Counted from the stretch's first letter, positions 42,137 through 52,709 are shown. The stretch is 64,000 nucleotides of DNA from Actinomadura sp. CNU-125 (GCF_001942465.1 NZ_MKJY01000592.1:25804-89803), one strand, 5' to 3'. The notes: generated by a model from the sequence alone, not told the origin. Made by a program: numbers and translations.

Positions 42137-43304
42137 AGAAGGACGGGGAGTAGGGGACGTCGTCCGGGTCGATGGCGAGCGCGAGGTCGGGCAGCCGCCG
42201 GTACAGCGTGGCGAGCGCCAGCCGTCCCTCCAGGCGGGCCAGCGACGCGCCGATGCAGTAGCGGGGGCCGTGGCCGAAGCTGAGGCGCGTGTTCTGCTCG
42301 CGGGTGATGTCGAACCGGTCCGCGGTCTCGCCGTGCTCGGCCGGGTCGATGCCGCTCACCTGGTAGACGACGCCGACCGCCTGGCCCTTGGGGATGTCCA
42401 CTCCGGCGATGGTCACGTCCTGCGCGGTGAAGCGCCAGCTCGTCATCATCACCGAGTGGCGGTAGCGCAGGGTCTCCTCGACCACGTCGTCCCACCGGTC
42501 CTCGGCCTTGGCCAGCGCGAGCTGGTCGGGGTGCTGGGCCAGCGCCAGAATGGCGTGGCCGAGCAGATGGACGGTCGTCTCGTGGCCCGCGACGACCATC
42601 AGCCACAGCACGCCGACCAGTTCATCGGCGGTGAGCCGGTCACCTTCGTCGTGGGCCTGCACCAGGCCGGACGTGAGGTCGTCGCCGGGGGTCTCTCGTT
42701 TGCGATCCACCAGTTCGTGCAGATACGCCTGGAGGGCCTTCTGCGTCGCGAACGCCTCCTCCGGCGGTGTCGTGTGCGCCAGCAGGGCGGCCGTCCAGTT
42801 GCGCATCTGGACCCGGTCCGCGGCGGGTACGCCGAACAGCTCGCAGATCACCCACATCGGCAGCGCCTCGGTGAAGGCGGGGACCAGGTCGACGCCGTCA
42901 CCGGCGGCGATCACGTTGTCGAGCAGGTCGTCCACGATCTGCTGGACGCGCGGCTCCAGCGCCTGGATCCGTGCGGGGGTGAACGCCTTCCCGATCAGGC
43001 CGCGCAGCCGGCGGTGGTCGTCGCCGTCCTTGGTGGACAGGTGGCCTCCCTGGACGACGGCGCGCAGCGGCCAGTCCTCGGGGATCGTCCCGTCGTACAG
43101 GGCGGGCCAGTTCTCGGGCTCCCGCAGGAAGGTCTTGTTGTCTCCGGCGAGGATCTGCTTCACGGCGTCGTGGGTCAGCGCCAGGTAGGCGGCGACGCCT
43201 CCCGGAAACTCCACTTCGACCACGGGGGCGATCTCGCGCAGCCGGATGCAGGTGTCGAGCGGCTTCTCGTCCGCGGCGGGGAAGGAGGGCAGGGGCATTG
43301 ACAT
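42093..43304 (-). CDS. Cytochrome P450
   Basis: A 403-residue soluble bacterial P450. The oxygen-activating I-helix motif AGHETT lies at 239-244, the ExxR pair in ETLRYR and the heme-binding FGHGPRYCIG with the thiolate Cys near 350. It hydroxylates a small molecule with electrons from a ferredoxin; no ferredoxin gene is visible here. It is the last gene of the conservon operon, 64 bases after the GTPase gene, as in several Streptomyces conservons that carry a P450. Its activity may therefore be linked to conservon signalling. Confidence 0.95.
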   Translation of the reverse strand: MSMPLPSFPAADEKPLDTCIRLREIAPVVEVEFPGGVAAYLALTHDAVKQILAGDNKTFLREPENWPALYDGTIPEDWPLRAVVQGGHLSTKDGDDHRRLRGLIGKAFTPARIQALEPRVQQIVDDLLDNVIAAGDGVDLVPAFTEALPMWVICELFGVPAADRVQMRNWTAALLAHTTPPEEAFATQKALQAYLHELVDRKRETPGDDLTSGLVQAHDEGDRLTADELVGVLWLMVVAGHETTVHLLGHAILALAQHPDQLALAKAEDRWDDVVEETLRYRHSVMMTSWRFTAQDVTIAGVDIPKGQAVGVVYQVSGIDPAEHGETADRFDITREQNTRLSFGHGPRYCIGASLARLEGRLALATLYRRLPDLALAIDPDDVPYSPSFFTIGPLSIPVTLGL

Positions 43305-43368
43305 GTGATCCCTTTTCGGGGTTTGCGGGGGGATGGGGGGAACGTCGGCGGCGCGGGAGCGTACGCGT

Positions 43369-43980
43369 TCAGCGCCTGGACGCGGTCTTGGTGAGGACGT
43401 GCTCGACCATGGTGATCAGCACCCGCTTGGCCGAATCCCGGCTGCGCACGTCGCACAGGACGAGCGGCACGTGCTCCTCCAGGTCCAGCGCGATGCGCAC
43501 GTCCTCGGGTTTCTTGCGCTCGGCGCCGTCGAAGCAGTTCACCGCGACCATGAACGGGGTGCGGCGGTCCTCGAAGTAGTCGACGGCGGCGAAGCAGTCG
43601 GTCAGGCGGCGCACGTCGGCGAGCACCACCGCGCCGACGGCGCCCAGCGCCAGCTCGTCCCACATGAACCAGAAGCGCTGCTGGCCCGGCGTGCCGAACA
43701 GATACAGCACCAGGTCGTCCGGGAGCGTGATCCGGCCGAAGTCCATGGCGACGGTGGTGCTGGTCTTGCCGTCGACGCCGGTGGTGTCGTCGACGCCCAC
43801 GCTCCGGTCGGTGAGGAGCTCCTCGGTGCGCAGCGGGCGGATCTCGCTGATCGAGCCCACCATGGTCGTCTTGCCGACCCCGAACCCGCCCGCGATGAGG
43901 ATCTTCGCGGCGATCAGCTGGCCGCCGCTCCCAGCGCCGTCCGGATGCCGGACGGCGGTGTCAGAGTGCGCGTAGTCCAT
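43369..43980 (-). CDS. cvnD: Conservon GTPase (CvnD-type)
   Basis: A 203-residue small GTPase of the MglA/Rab-like conservon family. The P-loop is GGFGVGKT at residues 31-38, followed by the conserved DDTTGVDGKTSTTVAMDFG and the G3 region LFGTPGQQRFWF. The NKxD-type recognition element appears as VNCFDG. Conservon GTPases work with the roadblock protein and the kinase-like CvnA as a membrane-bound signalling complex. The ATG at 43978-43980 overlaps the DUF742 gene by 20 bases. The P450 follows. Confidence 0.92.
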   Translation of the reverse strand: MDYAHSDTAVRHPDGAGSGGQLIAAKILIAGGFGVGKTTMVGSISEIRPLRTEELLTDRSVGVDDTTGVDGKTSTTVAMDFGRITLPDDLVLYLFGTPGQQRFWFMWDELALGAVGAVVLADVRRLTDCFAAVDYFEDRRTPFMVAVNCFDGAERKKPEDVRIALDLEEHVPLVLCDVRSRDSAKRVLITMVEHVLTKTASRR

Positions 43981-44329
43981 TCAGCAGCTTCCTTAGTACG
44001 AGCTCGTCCGGGACGTCGCCGGTGGGAGTCGGTTTCAGCACCCTGAGCGCGTTCTCGTCGCGCAGGTCGTCGACCAGGACCCGCACGACGCCGACGGGCA
44101 GGTCGATCTCGGAGGCCAGGTCGGCGAAGGTGATCGGGCGTCGGCAGATCGCCAGCAGCCTGTGGTGCTCGGGGTCGAGCCGTACCCGCCGGGGGACCGG
44201 CACACCGGTCGCCTCCAGCACGGAGATCAGGTCGAGGCCGTCGTCGCGGAGCCGGGTCCGGCCCCGGGTGACCGTGTAGGGACGGACGACGGGGCCCGCG
44301 TCCCCGTCGAGCCATCGGTCATCGGTCAC
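43961..44329 (-). CDS. cvnC: Conservon DUF742 protein (CvnC-type)
   Basis: A 122-residue DUF742 protein with the typical VRPYTVTRGRTR near residue 15 and the C-terminal winged-helix-like PITFADLASEIDLPVGVVRVLVDDL and LRKLLNGLRAL. It may bind DNA or act as an adaptor. The GTG start at 44327-44329 is chosen because the family begins VTDD(R/A)W. It overlaps the GTPase start by 20 bases and is 7 bases after the roadblock stop. Confidence 0.92.
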   Translation of the reverse strand: MTDDRWLDGDAGPVVRPYTVTRGRTRLRDDGLDLISVLEATGVPVPRRVRLDPEHHRLLAICRRPITFADLASEIDLPVGVVRVLVDDLRDENALRVLKPTPTGDVPDELVLRKLLNGLRAL

Positions 44330-44336
44330 CGCGGGC

Positions 44337-44735
44337 TCACCTGGCGCCCGAGCCGGACAGCCGGGGAATGACCGGCGGCCGCTCGGCGATCGCGTCGGCG
44401 GCCTGGACCATCCGCAGCACGACCGAGCCCGCGTCCGCGTCGGCGTCCGCCAGCACGGCGAGGCACGCGTGCTCGCCCGTCGGCACCATGAACACCAGCA
44501 TCGAGTCCATCTCGATGACGCTCTGCAGCAGCTCGCCGCCCGCGAACCGCCGGCACGCGCCGCGGGCGAGACCCTGCACGCCCGACACCAGCGCGGCCAG
44601 ATGCTCGGAGCCCTCCCGGTCGAGACCGGAGGAGCGGGCCACGACCAGCCCGTCCACGGACAGCAGGACCGCGCCGACCGGCTCCGCCCCGCCGCCGAGG
44701 CCGTCCAGGAGCCGGCGCACCTCATCGACCGTCAT
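44337..44735 (-). CDS. cvnB: Conservon roadblock/LC7 protein (CvnB-type)
   Basis: A 132-residue roadblock/LC7 domain protein: VRRLLDGLGGGAEPVGAVLLSVDGLVVARSSGLD at the N-terminus and MDSMLVFMVPTGEHACLAVLADADADAG in the core. These act as GTPase-activating partners of the CvnD GTPase. The ATG at 44733-44735 overlaps the corrected end of the CvnA gene (44732). As read, its frame is continuous with the CvnA frame, which is an effect of frameshifts in CvnA and not a true fusion. Confidence 0.92.
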   Translation of the reverse strand: MTVDEVRRLLDGLGGGAEPVGAVLLSVDGLVVARSSGLDREGSEHLAALVSGVQGLARGACRRFAGGELLQSVIEMDSMLVFMVPTGEHACLAVLADADADAGSVVLRMVQAADAIAERPPVIPRLSGSGAR

Positions 44736-47108
44736 CGTTCGCCGTCCTCGTCGCGTCCGGCGGGCGGGGGCGGCAGCGGTTCGCTGCGTCCGCGCCGCCA
44801 CCCGCTCTGCATCGAGGCCATGACCGAACCGGCGCGCTCGGGCGAGCGCGCGCCCCGTCCGGGCGGTCGCTTCTCCTCCGGGGCGGGCGGTGCGGCGTCG
44901 CGCAACTGCGGCGCCAGGTTCGCGCGGCGCACGCGGCGCGGCATCCCCGCGTGGGTGCCCGCGGTCGTGGACGCCGCCCGCGCCGGCTGCGGCGCGCCGG
45001 CTCGGCCGCGTCGGGCGGCGACATACCGGACGTGTCGTGATCGCCGTCCGGTTCGGTGCCGCCCGCGCGGTGCCGTCCGACCGGGTCCATCGCGCTCTCG
45101 GGCGTGTCGTGGCCGATGCCGTCCAGCGGCCCGGGCACGGTCCCGTCCGCAGCGGCCGGGGCGGCTCGTCCGCGGGGGCGTCCGCCTGCTCGATGTCGTC
45201 CGCGCGGCCGACCTGGTCCGGCGGTGCGATGAGCGAGTGCGGCAGCAGTACGACGGTCTTGATGCCGCCGTAGGAGTTCGGCTCCAGCGCCACCTTGATG
45301 CCGCGCCGGTGCGCGAGCGTCCCGACGACGAACAGCCCGAGCTGGTCGCCGTGCGTCAGGTCGAACTCCGGTTCGCGGCGGAGCTGCTCGTTGACGGCCG
45401 CCAGCTTGTCCGGGGTCATGCCGAGGCCGCGGTCCTGGATCTCGACCACGAAGCCCTGGCCCACCAGCCCGGCGTCGACCTCGACCGGCGTGTTCGGCGG
45501 CGACAGGACGGTCGCGTTCTCGATCAGCTCGGCCAGCAGGTGGATCACGTCGGCGACGGCCGCGCCGACGATTCCCTCCTCCGCCGTGCTCACCACCTCG
45601 ACCCGGGCGTAGTCCTCGATCTCGCCGATGGCGCCGCGCAGCACGTCCAGGACGCCGACCGGACGCCGCCAGCCGCGGCCGGGCGCGGCGCCGGACAGGA
45701 TGATCAGGCCCTCGGCGTGCCGCCGCATGCGGGTGGTGAGGTGGTCGATGGCGAACAGGTCGGCCAGCGCGTCGGGGTCGGACGCCTTGCGCTCCAGCGT
45801 GTCGAGCATCGACAGCTGCCGATGCAGCAGCGACTGGTTGCGGCGGGCCAGGTTCTGGAACACCTGGTTGACCGCCGTGCGCAGCTCGGCCTGGCGGACG
45901 GCGGCCTCGACGGCGGTGCGCTGCACGGACGAGAACGCGGCCGACACGTTGAACACCTCGGCCGTCCGGCCGACCTCCAGCGGCGGGGCCTCCGCCGCCA
46001 CATCGACCTCGTGCCCGCCGCTCAACCGGCGCACCACGTCGGGCAGCCGCTCCTCGGCCATGGTGCGGGCGGCGTCCTGGAGACCGAGCAGGTCGCGGCT
46101 GATCCGGCGGCTGAAGCGGAGCATGAGGAGCGCCGTCAGGGAGATCGCGACCAGGCCGATGACGCCGATGAGGGCGAGGCGCAGCAGCGTCGCGTCGGAG
46201 GCGTCCTTGGCCGCGGCGGCGTTCAGCGCCCGGGACTTCCCGAGCGCGCCGTCCACCCCCCCGATGGAGGCGCCCGCGACGGCCTTCCAGTCGGCCGGAG
46301 CGATCCGCAGCCGCGTGCCGGGACGCGTCGCCAGGATCTTGTCCTCCACCATGGTGAAAGTTCTCTCGGCGGGGGACGCCAGCGCCTGCTTGAAGGGAGC
46401 GGCGATGGCCGGGTCGAGCTCGGCGAGGTTCGAACTCTCCAGGAACCGCCGCTCGTACACCAGTTTGCTGACCGCCGCGTACTCGGCGGAGGACATCCGG
46501 CCCCCGTCGGCGAGCACGCCGCCGACCAGCGCGATCTCCCGTCCGCGCAACTCGATGCCGCGCGACATGGCGGCGGTGTGGGCGGACTGCTGGAGGCCGT
46601 CGCCCGCCACCAGCACGTTGACGTACTGGAAATGGGCTTCGAGGACGTCGTTGTAGGCGTTGAACGCCTCCAGCCTGGTCAGAGCGCGGGAGTCGACCTT
46701 GCTCCGCAGTTCGCCGATCCCGTTGAGCTTCTCCATCAGCACCGACAGCCGCCGCCTCATCGCGTCGGTCAACGTGGACTGGAAGTCGTCGGAGTCGACA
46801 GCCTTGTTCATTTGGACGATCGTGCCGTCCATCTTTGTGCGGACGGTGTCCAATGACGTGCGCGGCAGCCGGTTGTTGCGGCTCAGCCACGTGACCGATT
46901 CCTGCCGTTCCTGGGCCAGCGTGACCAGCATCGGCTGCGCGGCGCCGCCGTAAACCTCATTGGTGGTGTCGAGGTTGCGCTGGTTGATGGCCTTGGACGC
47001 GGTGCTCTGCGCCGCGAAGCCCCACAGGGTGATCAACGAGATCATCGGAACGATGATCAGGCCGAAAAGGGAGAACCGGATGGAACGCCTGCGGCGTGGG
47101 GCCCTCAC
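44732..47108 (-). CDS. cvnA: Conservon sensor-kinase-like protein with nitrate-sensing-type domain (CvnA-type), with two one-base frameshifts in its tail
   Basis: The N-terminus has a membrane segment (FSLFGLIIVPMISLITLWGF), an extracytoplasmic domain of the NIT (nitrate/nitrite-sensing) type (about residues 40-300), then a second membrane segment and HAMP. The HATPase-like domain carries LIENATVLSPPN and GLGMTPDKL. The phosphorylatable His is not conserved in an obvious DHp motif, as is usual for CvnA. After residue about 640 the frame departs. Two missing bases (near 45148 and 44998) can be inferred from the restored tail, which ends GMPRRVRRANLAPQLRD (the usual conservon ending) at 44732. 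The catalytic core is unaffected. A perfect 18-base palindrome lies 124 bases upstream. Confidence 0.88.
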
Positions 47109-47231
47109 CGGGCGAAAAAGCCGAGGTCAGCGCAGATGTTACGGGCGTGGTCGTTCATGGTGTCTCTCTCAGCTTGGCGGGGCACCGGACGGCCGAACTC
47201 GGGCTACACCGTAGCCACAGGTTTGATCATT

Positions 47232-47249
47232 TGTCTGGAATTCCAGACA
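47232..47249. promoter_or_regulatory. Perfect 18-base palindrome upstream of the conservon
   Basis: TGTCTGGAATTCCAGACA is a perfect palindrome. It stands 124 bases before the CvnA start, in an AT-richer stretch (GATCATTTG on its left). It is a strong candidate for a dimeric regulator site; no regulator is adjacent. Confidence 0.6.
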
Positions 47250-47502
47250 TCTCGGCGACCTGCCGATGGAATCATATGGCGGCGTTCGGCGACCCCGTAC
47301 CGCGTCTATGTCTCGGAAGAGGAGAAGCCGCGTGACATCGCTGCGCGGCGATTCGAGCCGACCGGTCACATCGGCTGACCGGGTCCGGTGAGTCCGGCGA
47401 CACCGACTGCTGCGGCGACGGCATCGGCCCGGACGGGTCCGGCCCGCCGCGGGCGGATCGCGATGCCGGACGGGCGGTCTCCGCCCGACGTCCGTCCGGT
47501 CG

Positions 47503-47560
47503 AGCGCCGGGGCTCGAACCCGCGGCCTACGGATTGAAAGTCCGGAACTCTCGTATCAGA
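47503..47560 (-). pseudogene. Degenerate tRNA-like fragment (copy 1)
   Basis: On the minus strand the anticodon arm reads CCGGA-CTTTCAA-TCCGT with a partial T-arm (CGGG-TTCGAGC-CCCG). The D-arm is weak and no matching acceptor stem is seen, so it cannot be a working tRNA. It matches the copy at 55.37 kb over a 34-base core with two differences, in the same orientation. The anticodon position reads TTC rather than TTT. Confidence 0.6.
47526..47559. repeat. 34-base direct repeat, left copy (tRNA-derived, att-like)
   Basis: The + strand repeat runs from CCTACGGATT to CTCTCGTATCAG and recurs at 55367-55400 with two mismatches (positions 11 and 22). Copies are 7.84 kb apart and in the same orientation, as left and right attachment sites of an integrated element would be. 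No integrase is visible between them. Confidence 0.55.
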
Positions 47561-48057
47561 AAAGCGTTCCCGGTGAGCGGGCGCAGTGGGCGAGTGATCG
47601 CGGCGGAATTGATCGCGTCTCACTCAAGGCCGAAGCCGCATGACGCGGTCTCCATACTTTCAGGAGATTGACAGATCGGTTATTTTCGTTTCTTCGCCCA
47701 TCATGGATTCGCGTGTCGAGCTTCGGCCGATCCCAGTTACCGAAGGGCGTCCGCCTTCAACGGGCATGCCGTGACCAGGTAATTCGATGCTCACCATAGG
47801 GAACATGGCGGCGGTCTGTTCTGTGACGGCGCGAGTGCCCATGCTTACAAATTCGGTGAATGCCGCCGGCGACCGTCGCAGCCCGCAGGAGGTGATTTCG
47901 CTCGCCCGACCGGTGAACCGGCGCGCCGCCGCGACCGCCGAGCGGATCGGCATGGAATGGGTCGGCGAGACGGAGCGGTATCGCCCGGCCACGGCTTCTT
48001 GATCGCCGGTTGCGCCCCGGCGACCCGTTCCCGTCCCGCCCCTGAGCCCGCTCCCGG

Positions 48058-48447
48058 CTACCCCGCTTCCAGGACGTACTCGGCGACCTGGGCGTGGGTG
48101 GCGCACCAGACGCCCTGCTGCGCGTCGATGCGAGCTCGCGCTCGTCCGCCGGATCCAGCAGCGTGTTGCTCTCGTGGATCCAGCCGTGCATGCCGAAGCG
48201 CTCCAGCAGGCGAAGCACCCGGCGGGCGCCGACGCGGGAGCCGTACTCGCCCTGCGCGAGCCGGCCCGGTGCGGTCTGCACGCGCAAGGCGCCCGTCTCG
48301 TGGTCGCAGTCGAAGGAGAGCGCGACCGCTACGCGGGCGCCCTCCCCGGCCAGGAAGCCGGATGCAGGGAACGCCCGGCGCGGACCCGTGCCACGTGGCC
48401 GCGCCAGGTCTGCTCGTCCCACTGCCAGGGCTGCTGTTCGGTCACGT
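48058..48447 (-). pseudogene. Polysaccharide deacetylase remnant
   Basis: The N-terminal part (GTG 48445-48447; VTEQQPWQWDEQTWRGHVARV) leads to VALSFDCDHETGAL, the metal-site Asp of NodB-type deacetylases, and LRLLERFGM. Then about 30 residues are missing: FGM joins directly to HGWIHESNTLLDPADERE. A later stretch in another frame ends in the family's GVWCATHAQVAEYVLEAG at 48058. So about half the gene has been lost in pieces, and a one-base shift also lies near 48346. This is true decay and not a single error. It follows the LuxR gene in the same direction. Confidence 0.6.
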
Positions 48448-48487
48448 GAGGTTCTCCAGTGCTGAGCGCGGACGGGGAGAAGGCGGC

Positions 48488-51177
48488 CTACGCGGAGCCG
48501 TGATCCAGGTCGGGCAGTGCCGTCGCGAGCTGCTGCCGGGAGGCGATGCCGAGCTTGTTGAACACCTTGCTCAGGTGGTACTCGACGGTGCGCGGGCTGA
48601 GGTACAGCCGGGCGCCGATCTCCGGGTTCGACAGGCCGTCCCGGGCAAGGCGGGCGATCTGCCCCTCCTGCGGAGTGAGGTTGCCGCCGGACGCGGCGAC
48701 GGCGGGCTTGCGGACGGTCTGGCCGGTGGCCTGGAGTTCGCGTTGGGCTCGGTCGGCGAAAGCCGCCGCACCGAAACCGTGCAGCATCTCGTAGGCGGTA
48801 CGGAGGTGCTCACGTGCGTCCTGGGCCCGGTTCTCGCGGCGCAGCCACTCGCCGTACACCAGATGGGTACGGGCGAGGTACACGGCGAACCGGCTGCGCC
48901 GAAGGCGTTCGACGGCCTCGCGGTACAGCAGGTCGGCGGACCGGCCGTCGGACAGCAGCGCCTTCGACCGGGCCAGCATGCCGAGGGCCCAGTCGGTGCC
49001 GCCGGCGGTGGAACGTTCCTCCAGCCGACGCAGCGCGGTCGCGGCCGCTTCGGGGGTCCCGTTGCAGGCCGCCGCCTCGATCAGTTCTACGAGGGCGAAC
49101 CCGGTGGCCCCCAGATCGTCGTGCTCGCACGCCCGTTCCGCATGGTCCAGGGCGTCCCGGTACCGGCCGAGGGCGTTGTGCACCATCGCGTTCATGTAGA
49201 GGGACTGACCGATCGCTCGCCCTTCGCCGGCGGCGTCCGCCCCTTCGGCGGCGGCCTGCATCTGCGCGGCCGCGTCGGCCTCTCCGCGCCAGGCCCGGAG
49301 CAGGGTGACGGCGAAGCCGAAGTAGGAGTTGCCGGTCACCTTCAAGATCGAGTCGGATTCCTCGATCAGCGCGGCCGCCGCGTCGAACCGGCCGGCGTAG
49401 ACGTGGACGGCGGCACGGTAGGTGAGGGCTTGGGGAAGGAAGTGCAGCGCACCGTTCTCACGAGCCGCCCGGAGCGCGTGCTCGGTCAGCTCGCTCAGGG
49501 CCCGGTCGTCCCACATGTCCGCGGCGACCGGGTAGGTCAGCCAGAGTCGGCGCATGTTGTCGTCCGGATCACGCGGGGCTTCCCGGCGAAAGTCCCGCAG
49601 AACGAGCTTCAACTGCGGCGCCGCCTCGCCGAAGCCCTCCGCGAACAGTGTCACCAGCCCGTCGAGCAGCGCGTCGGCCGGCCGTGCCGGCAGCGGTCCC
49701 GCGGGCGCGGTGCGTGCGGCCCGGGCCACCGTCCGCAGGAGCCCGGGCCCGCCCAGCCGACCGGCGAAGACCGCCGATCCCAAGGCGTCGATATAGGCGT
49801 CGCGCGCCTGCCGTGCATCGACGGCGGCCGACCGGCCGCCTCCAGCAGCGGCTGCAGGGCGTCGCCACCGCGCCTGCGCGAAGACGGTCTGGGCCCGCAG
49901 CCACGCGACCCGTCCGCTCTGGAGTTCGGTCAACGGCCCGTTCTCCGCGGAGACGAGCAGCTCCAGCGCCATGTCCGGGGCACCGGCGTCGAAGGCGGCC
50001 CGAGCCGCGGCCAGCGCTCTCGTCCCGCGTCCGGCCGGATCGGGCGTCAGCTCCATGGCGCGCTTCAGGAACGCCGCCGCCGCGATACCGCCGCGTACCT
50101 GCGCCCGGTCGGCCAGTCGCTCCAGCTCGCCGACCACGGACTCGTCGAACCCCGGCGTCGCGTGCGCGCGATGCCAGGCCCGGTGTTCGGGGTCGATCGC
50201 CGGATCGGTCGCCTCGGCCAGCGCCGCGTGCACCGCCCGCCGCTCCGTCGACGACGCGGCCGAGTACACCGCCGACCGCGCCAGCGGGTGCCGGAACCGC
50301 AGCCACGTCCCGATCTCCAGCAACCCGTCGGTCTCCGCGGGCTCCACCGCGGAACCCGGAACCCCGAGCCGCCCGGTCGCGCGCAGGATGAGCACCGGGT
50401 CGCCGGTCGGTTCGGCAGCCGCGACCAGCATGAACGTCCGGGTCTCGGCCGGAAGCGCCGCCAGCCGCCGGCGGAAGCCCGCTTCGACCCGCGCCGGGAC
50501 GGCCTGGGCGTCCACCAATCCGAATCCGCCCGCCAGCTCCGCGGGGCTCAACCCGCGCGGCAGTTCCAGCAGCGCCAGCGGGTTCCCGTCCGTCTCGGCC
50601 AGGATCCGGTTCCTGATCCGTTCGTCCAGCGGGAAGCGGACCACCGAGTTCAGCGGCTCCTGCGCGTCCCGCCTGGCCAGGCCCCGCACCTCCAGATCCA
50701 CCAGCCTCTGGAACCGCCCGCCGGGCTCGCGCGCCGCGAAGATCAGCCCCACCGGCTCGGCCAGCAGCCGCCGGGCGACGAACGCCAGCACCTGGGCCGA
50801 CGACTGGTCCAGCCACTGCGCGTCATCGATCACGCAGAGCAGGGCGCGTCCCCCTCGCGCAACCCGAACGCGACCGCGAGCGCGTCGTGCTGCGGGCCGG
50901 GCAGTTCCTCGATCCGGTCCAGCAGCGGCGCGAGCAGCAGATGCAGGCCGGCGAACGCCAGCTCCATCTCCGACTCCGCCCCCACGGTGCGAACCACCCG
51001 CATGTCGGCCGCCCGCCCCACCGTGTGCTGGAGAAGGGCCGACTTGCCCACGCCCGCCTCTCCGCGCAGCACCAGGGCGCGCCCGCGTCCGGAGCGTACA
51101 TCCGCCAACAGGCCGTCCAGCTCGGCACGCTCTGCCTGCCGGCCCAGCAGCGGTGTGTGCTCAGACAACGTGTCCAT
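48488..51177 (-). pseudogene. Large LuxR-family regulator (AAA/LAL type), broken by a deletion and small frameshifts
   Basis: The N-terminus (ATG 51175-51177) has the P-loop GEAGVGKSALL (about residues 39-49). The frame stops after GLREGDAPCSA. Homology resumes in another frame at VIDDAQWLDQSSAQVL, and relatives normally have about 20 more residues between these points, so a short deletion lies near 50845. The remaining 780 residues, ending in the LuxR helix-turn-helix (LTPQEGQIARLARDGLSNPEIGARL), stay open, with one locally shifted patch near 49835-49866 that looks like two compensating errors. The family regulates secondary metabolism and sugar use. If the deletion is real the protein is dead. 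Confidence 0.75.
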
Positions 51178-51393
51178 GTCCCTCTACGCCCCCGTTCGGC
51201 GCCGTTCCGGCGGCGCGACCGAGCCGACGGCCGTCGGGCGTTTCGTCAGGATGCCGCCTGCCGCTGGTTCCGATCAAGGCTCGCCTGTAATGCCCTAATT
51301 AAATCGATTTGATCTTGCGGTGCCCGGCCGATGGTCACGGCTCGGACGAAGATGCCAGGGCGCAGGAACTCCTTGCTGGACAAGCCGGAAATG
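51178..51393. other. Intergenic region, LuxR and hydrolase
   Basis: Contains the upstream region of the LuxR gene and the 3' flank of the hydrolase. AT-rich patch AATTAAATCGATTTGAT near 51297-51313 is a near-palindrome (AAATCGATTT) and could be a promoter or operator for the LuxR gene. Confidence 0.4.
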
Positions 51394-52572
51394 TCACTCG
51401 GAAGCCGAAGGCCGGAGCGTCTTCTTCTGCGATCTCACGTGAGCGGTGAAGGCCTCGATGGCGTCGATGAGCGCCTGGAAGCGGACGGAGTGGTACAGGT
51501 CGAAGGCGTGGTTGCCGCCGCGCAGTTCGGCGTAGACGACCGGGGCGGTCGAGGTCCGGCGCAGTCGGTCGGCGAACTCTCGCGCGTCGGCCACGGGCAC
51601 CAGCGGGTCCAGGTCGCCGTGGGCCACCAGGAACGGCGGTGCGTCCGCGGTGATGCGGTCCAGGGGCGAGGACTCGGGGCCCTGGCCGAAGTAGGGGCCG
51701 TACCAGCCGTTCAGGTAGACGGCGCCGCTCACGGAGGTGTCGGCGTCCTCGAAGCCCGGCTGCAGTTCAGGGTCGCCCTGGGTGAGTGCGGCCAGTGCCG
51801 CCATGTGGCCGCCCGCCGAGCTGCCCGCGACGAACAGCGTCGCCGGGTCGGCGCCGTACTCGTGGGCGTGCTCGCGCACCCAGGCGATGATCCTCTTGAG
51901 GTCGATCAGGTGGTCGGGGTGCTGCACCTGCGGCCGTAGCCGGTAGTTGGCGCTGATGCACACCCATCCCTGCGCGGCGAGGTGGTAGAGCAGGGGCAGC
52001 GACTGGCTGTTCTTGTGTCCCCCGTCGTAGTGGCCGCCGTGCAGGTGGATCATGACGGGCGCACCCTGCGGGCGCGAGCGGTGGTGGTAGAGGTCGAGCA
52101 GGTTGCGGCGGCCGGCGTCGCCGTAGGCGAGGTCGGCGCGCCGGACGTCCCGGCGGCGCTTGAGGATGGGCAGGAACAGGATGCGCGCCAGCGGGGGTCG
52201 GCGCCGCAGCCCCGTCGGCGAGGTCGGCGTCGAGGGCGGCACGCCACCCGGCGCCCAGCCCGTCGTCCAGCGCGCGGGCGATCCGCGCGCGGTCCCCGAG
52301 TGCGCGGTGGGCGATGACCGCGAGCCCGAGCGTGGTCACGGCGGCCAGGGCGACGATCGTCCAGCCGCCCGCCGAGTCGATGTCGCCTTGGGCGAACGCC
52401 AGCGCGTCGGGAACAGCAGCAGCCAGAACAGGGCCGCGAACGGCAGCTCGTTGGCGGCCAGGCCGAAGTAGTAGCTCAGGCGGCCGAGCGGACGTTCGAA
52501 CGGCACCGGCCGCAGCGCGAACAGCGTTCCGACGGCGACGAGGGCCACGGGGATGAGGTAGCCGACGGGCAT
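51394..52572 (-). pseudogene. Membrane-anchored alpha/beta hydrolase (esterase-like), with two small frameshifts
   Basis: The N-terminus (ATG 52570-52572; MPVGYLIPVALVAVGTLFAL) has two or three membrane segments. After FWLLLFP the frame shifts near 52410, and again near 52212. The C-terminal part (MIHLHGGHYDGGHKNSQSL with the oxyanion HGG, nucleophile GSSAGG, acid in AHGDLDPLVP, and His in GGNHAFDL) is in the hormone-sensitive-lipase style and intact. Corrected length is about 392 residues. The catalytic triad is complete, so it would be active if the shifts are sequence errors. The gene diverges from the TetR gene at 52710. Confidence 0.75.
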
Positions 52573-52709
52573 GAAACCTCCAAAGGGGCGTCACCGGCAC
52601 GGTCGGCACACCCCGGTCGGCGGGAGGTGGGGTTCGAGATGTTCAGAACTTCGCAGGGTGTGCACCTCGCACAGTACACACCATGTGTAGTTTTGGCTAG
52701 AATGCCGCC

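Larger units (their letters stand above)
47109..48057. other. Mostly gene-free region between conservon and decayed segment
   Basis: Open frames here lack family resemblance and are Arg/Pro/Ser-rich. It contains the 18-base palindrome (47232-47249) and the tRNA-like fragment (47503-47560). The rest, including 47.6-48.05 kb, shows nothing I can identify. Confidence 0.5.

Noticed and set aside
47660..48106. Minus-strand ORF of 148 codons
   Set aside because: No domain and overlaps the deacetylase remnant; composition is not protein-like.
47957..51298. Plus-strand open frame of 1113 codons
   Set aside because: Antisense of the LuxR and deacetylase genes. No domain, and the minus-strand genes have clear homology.
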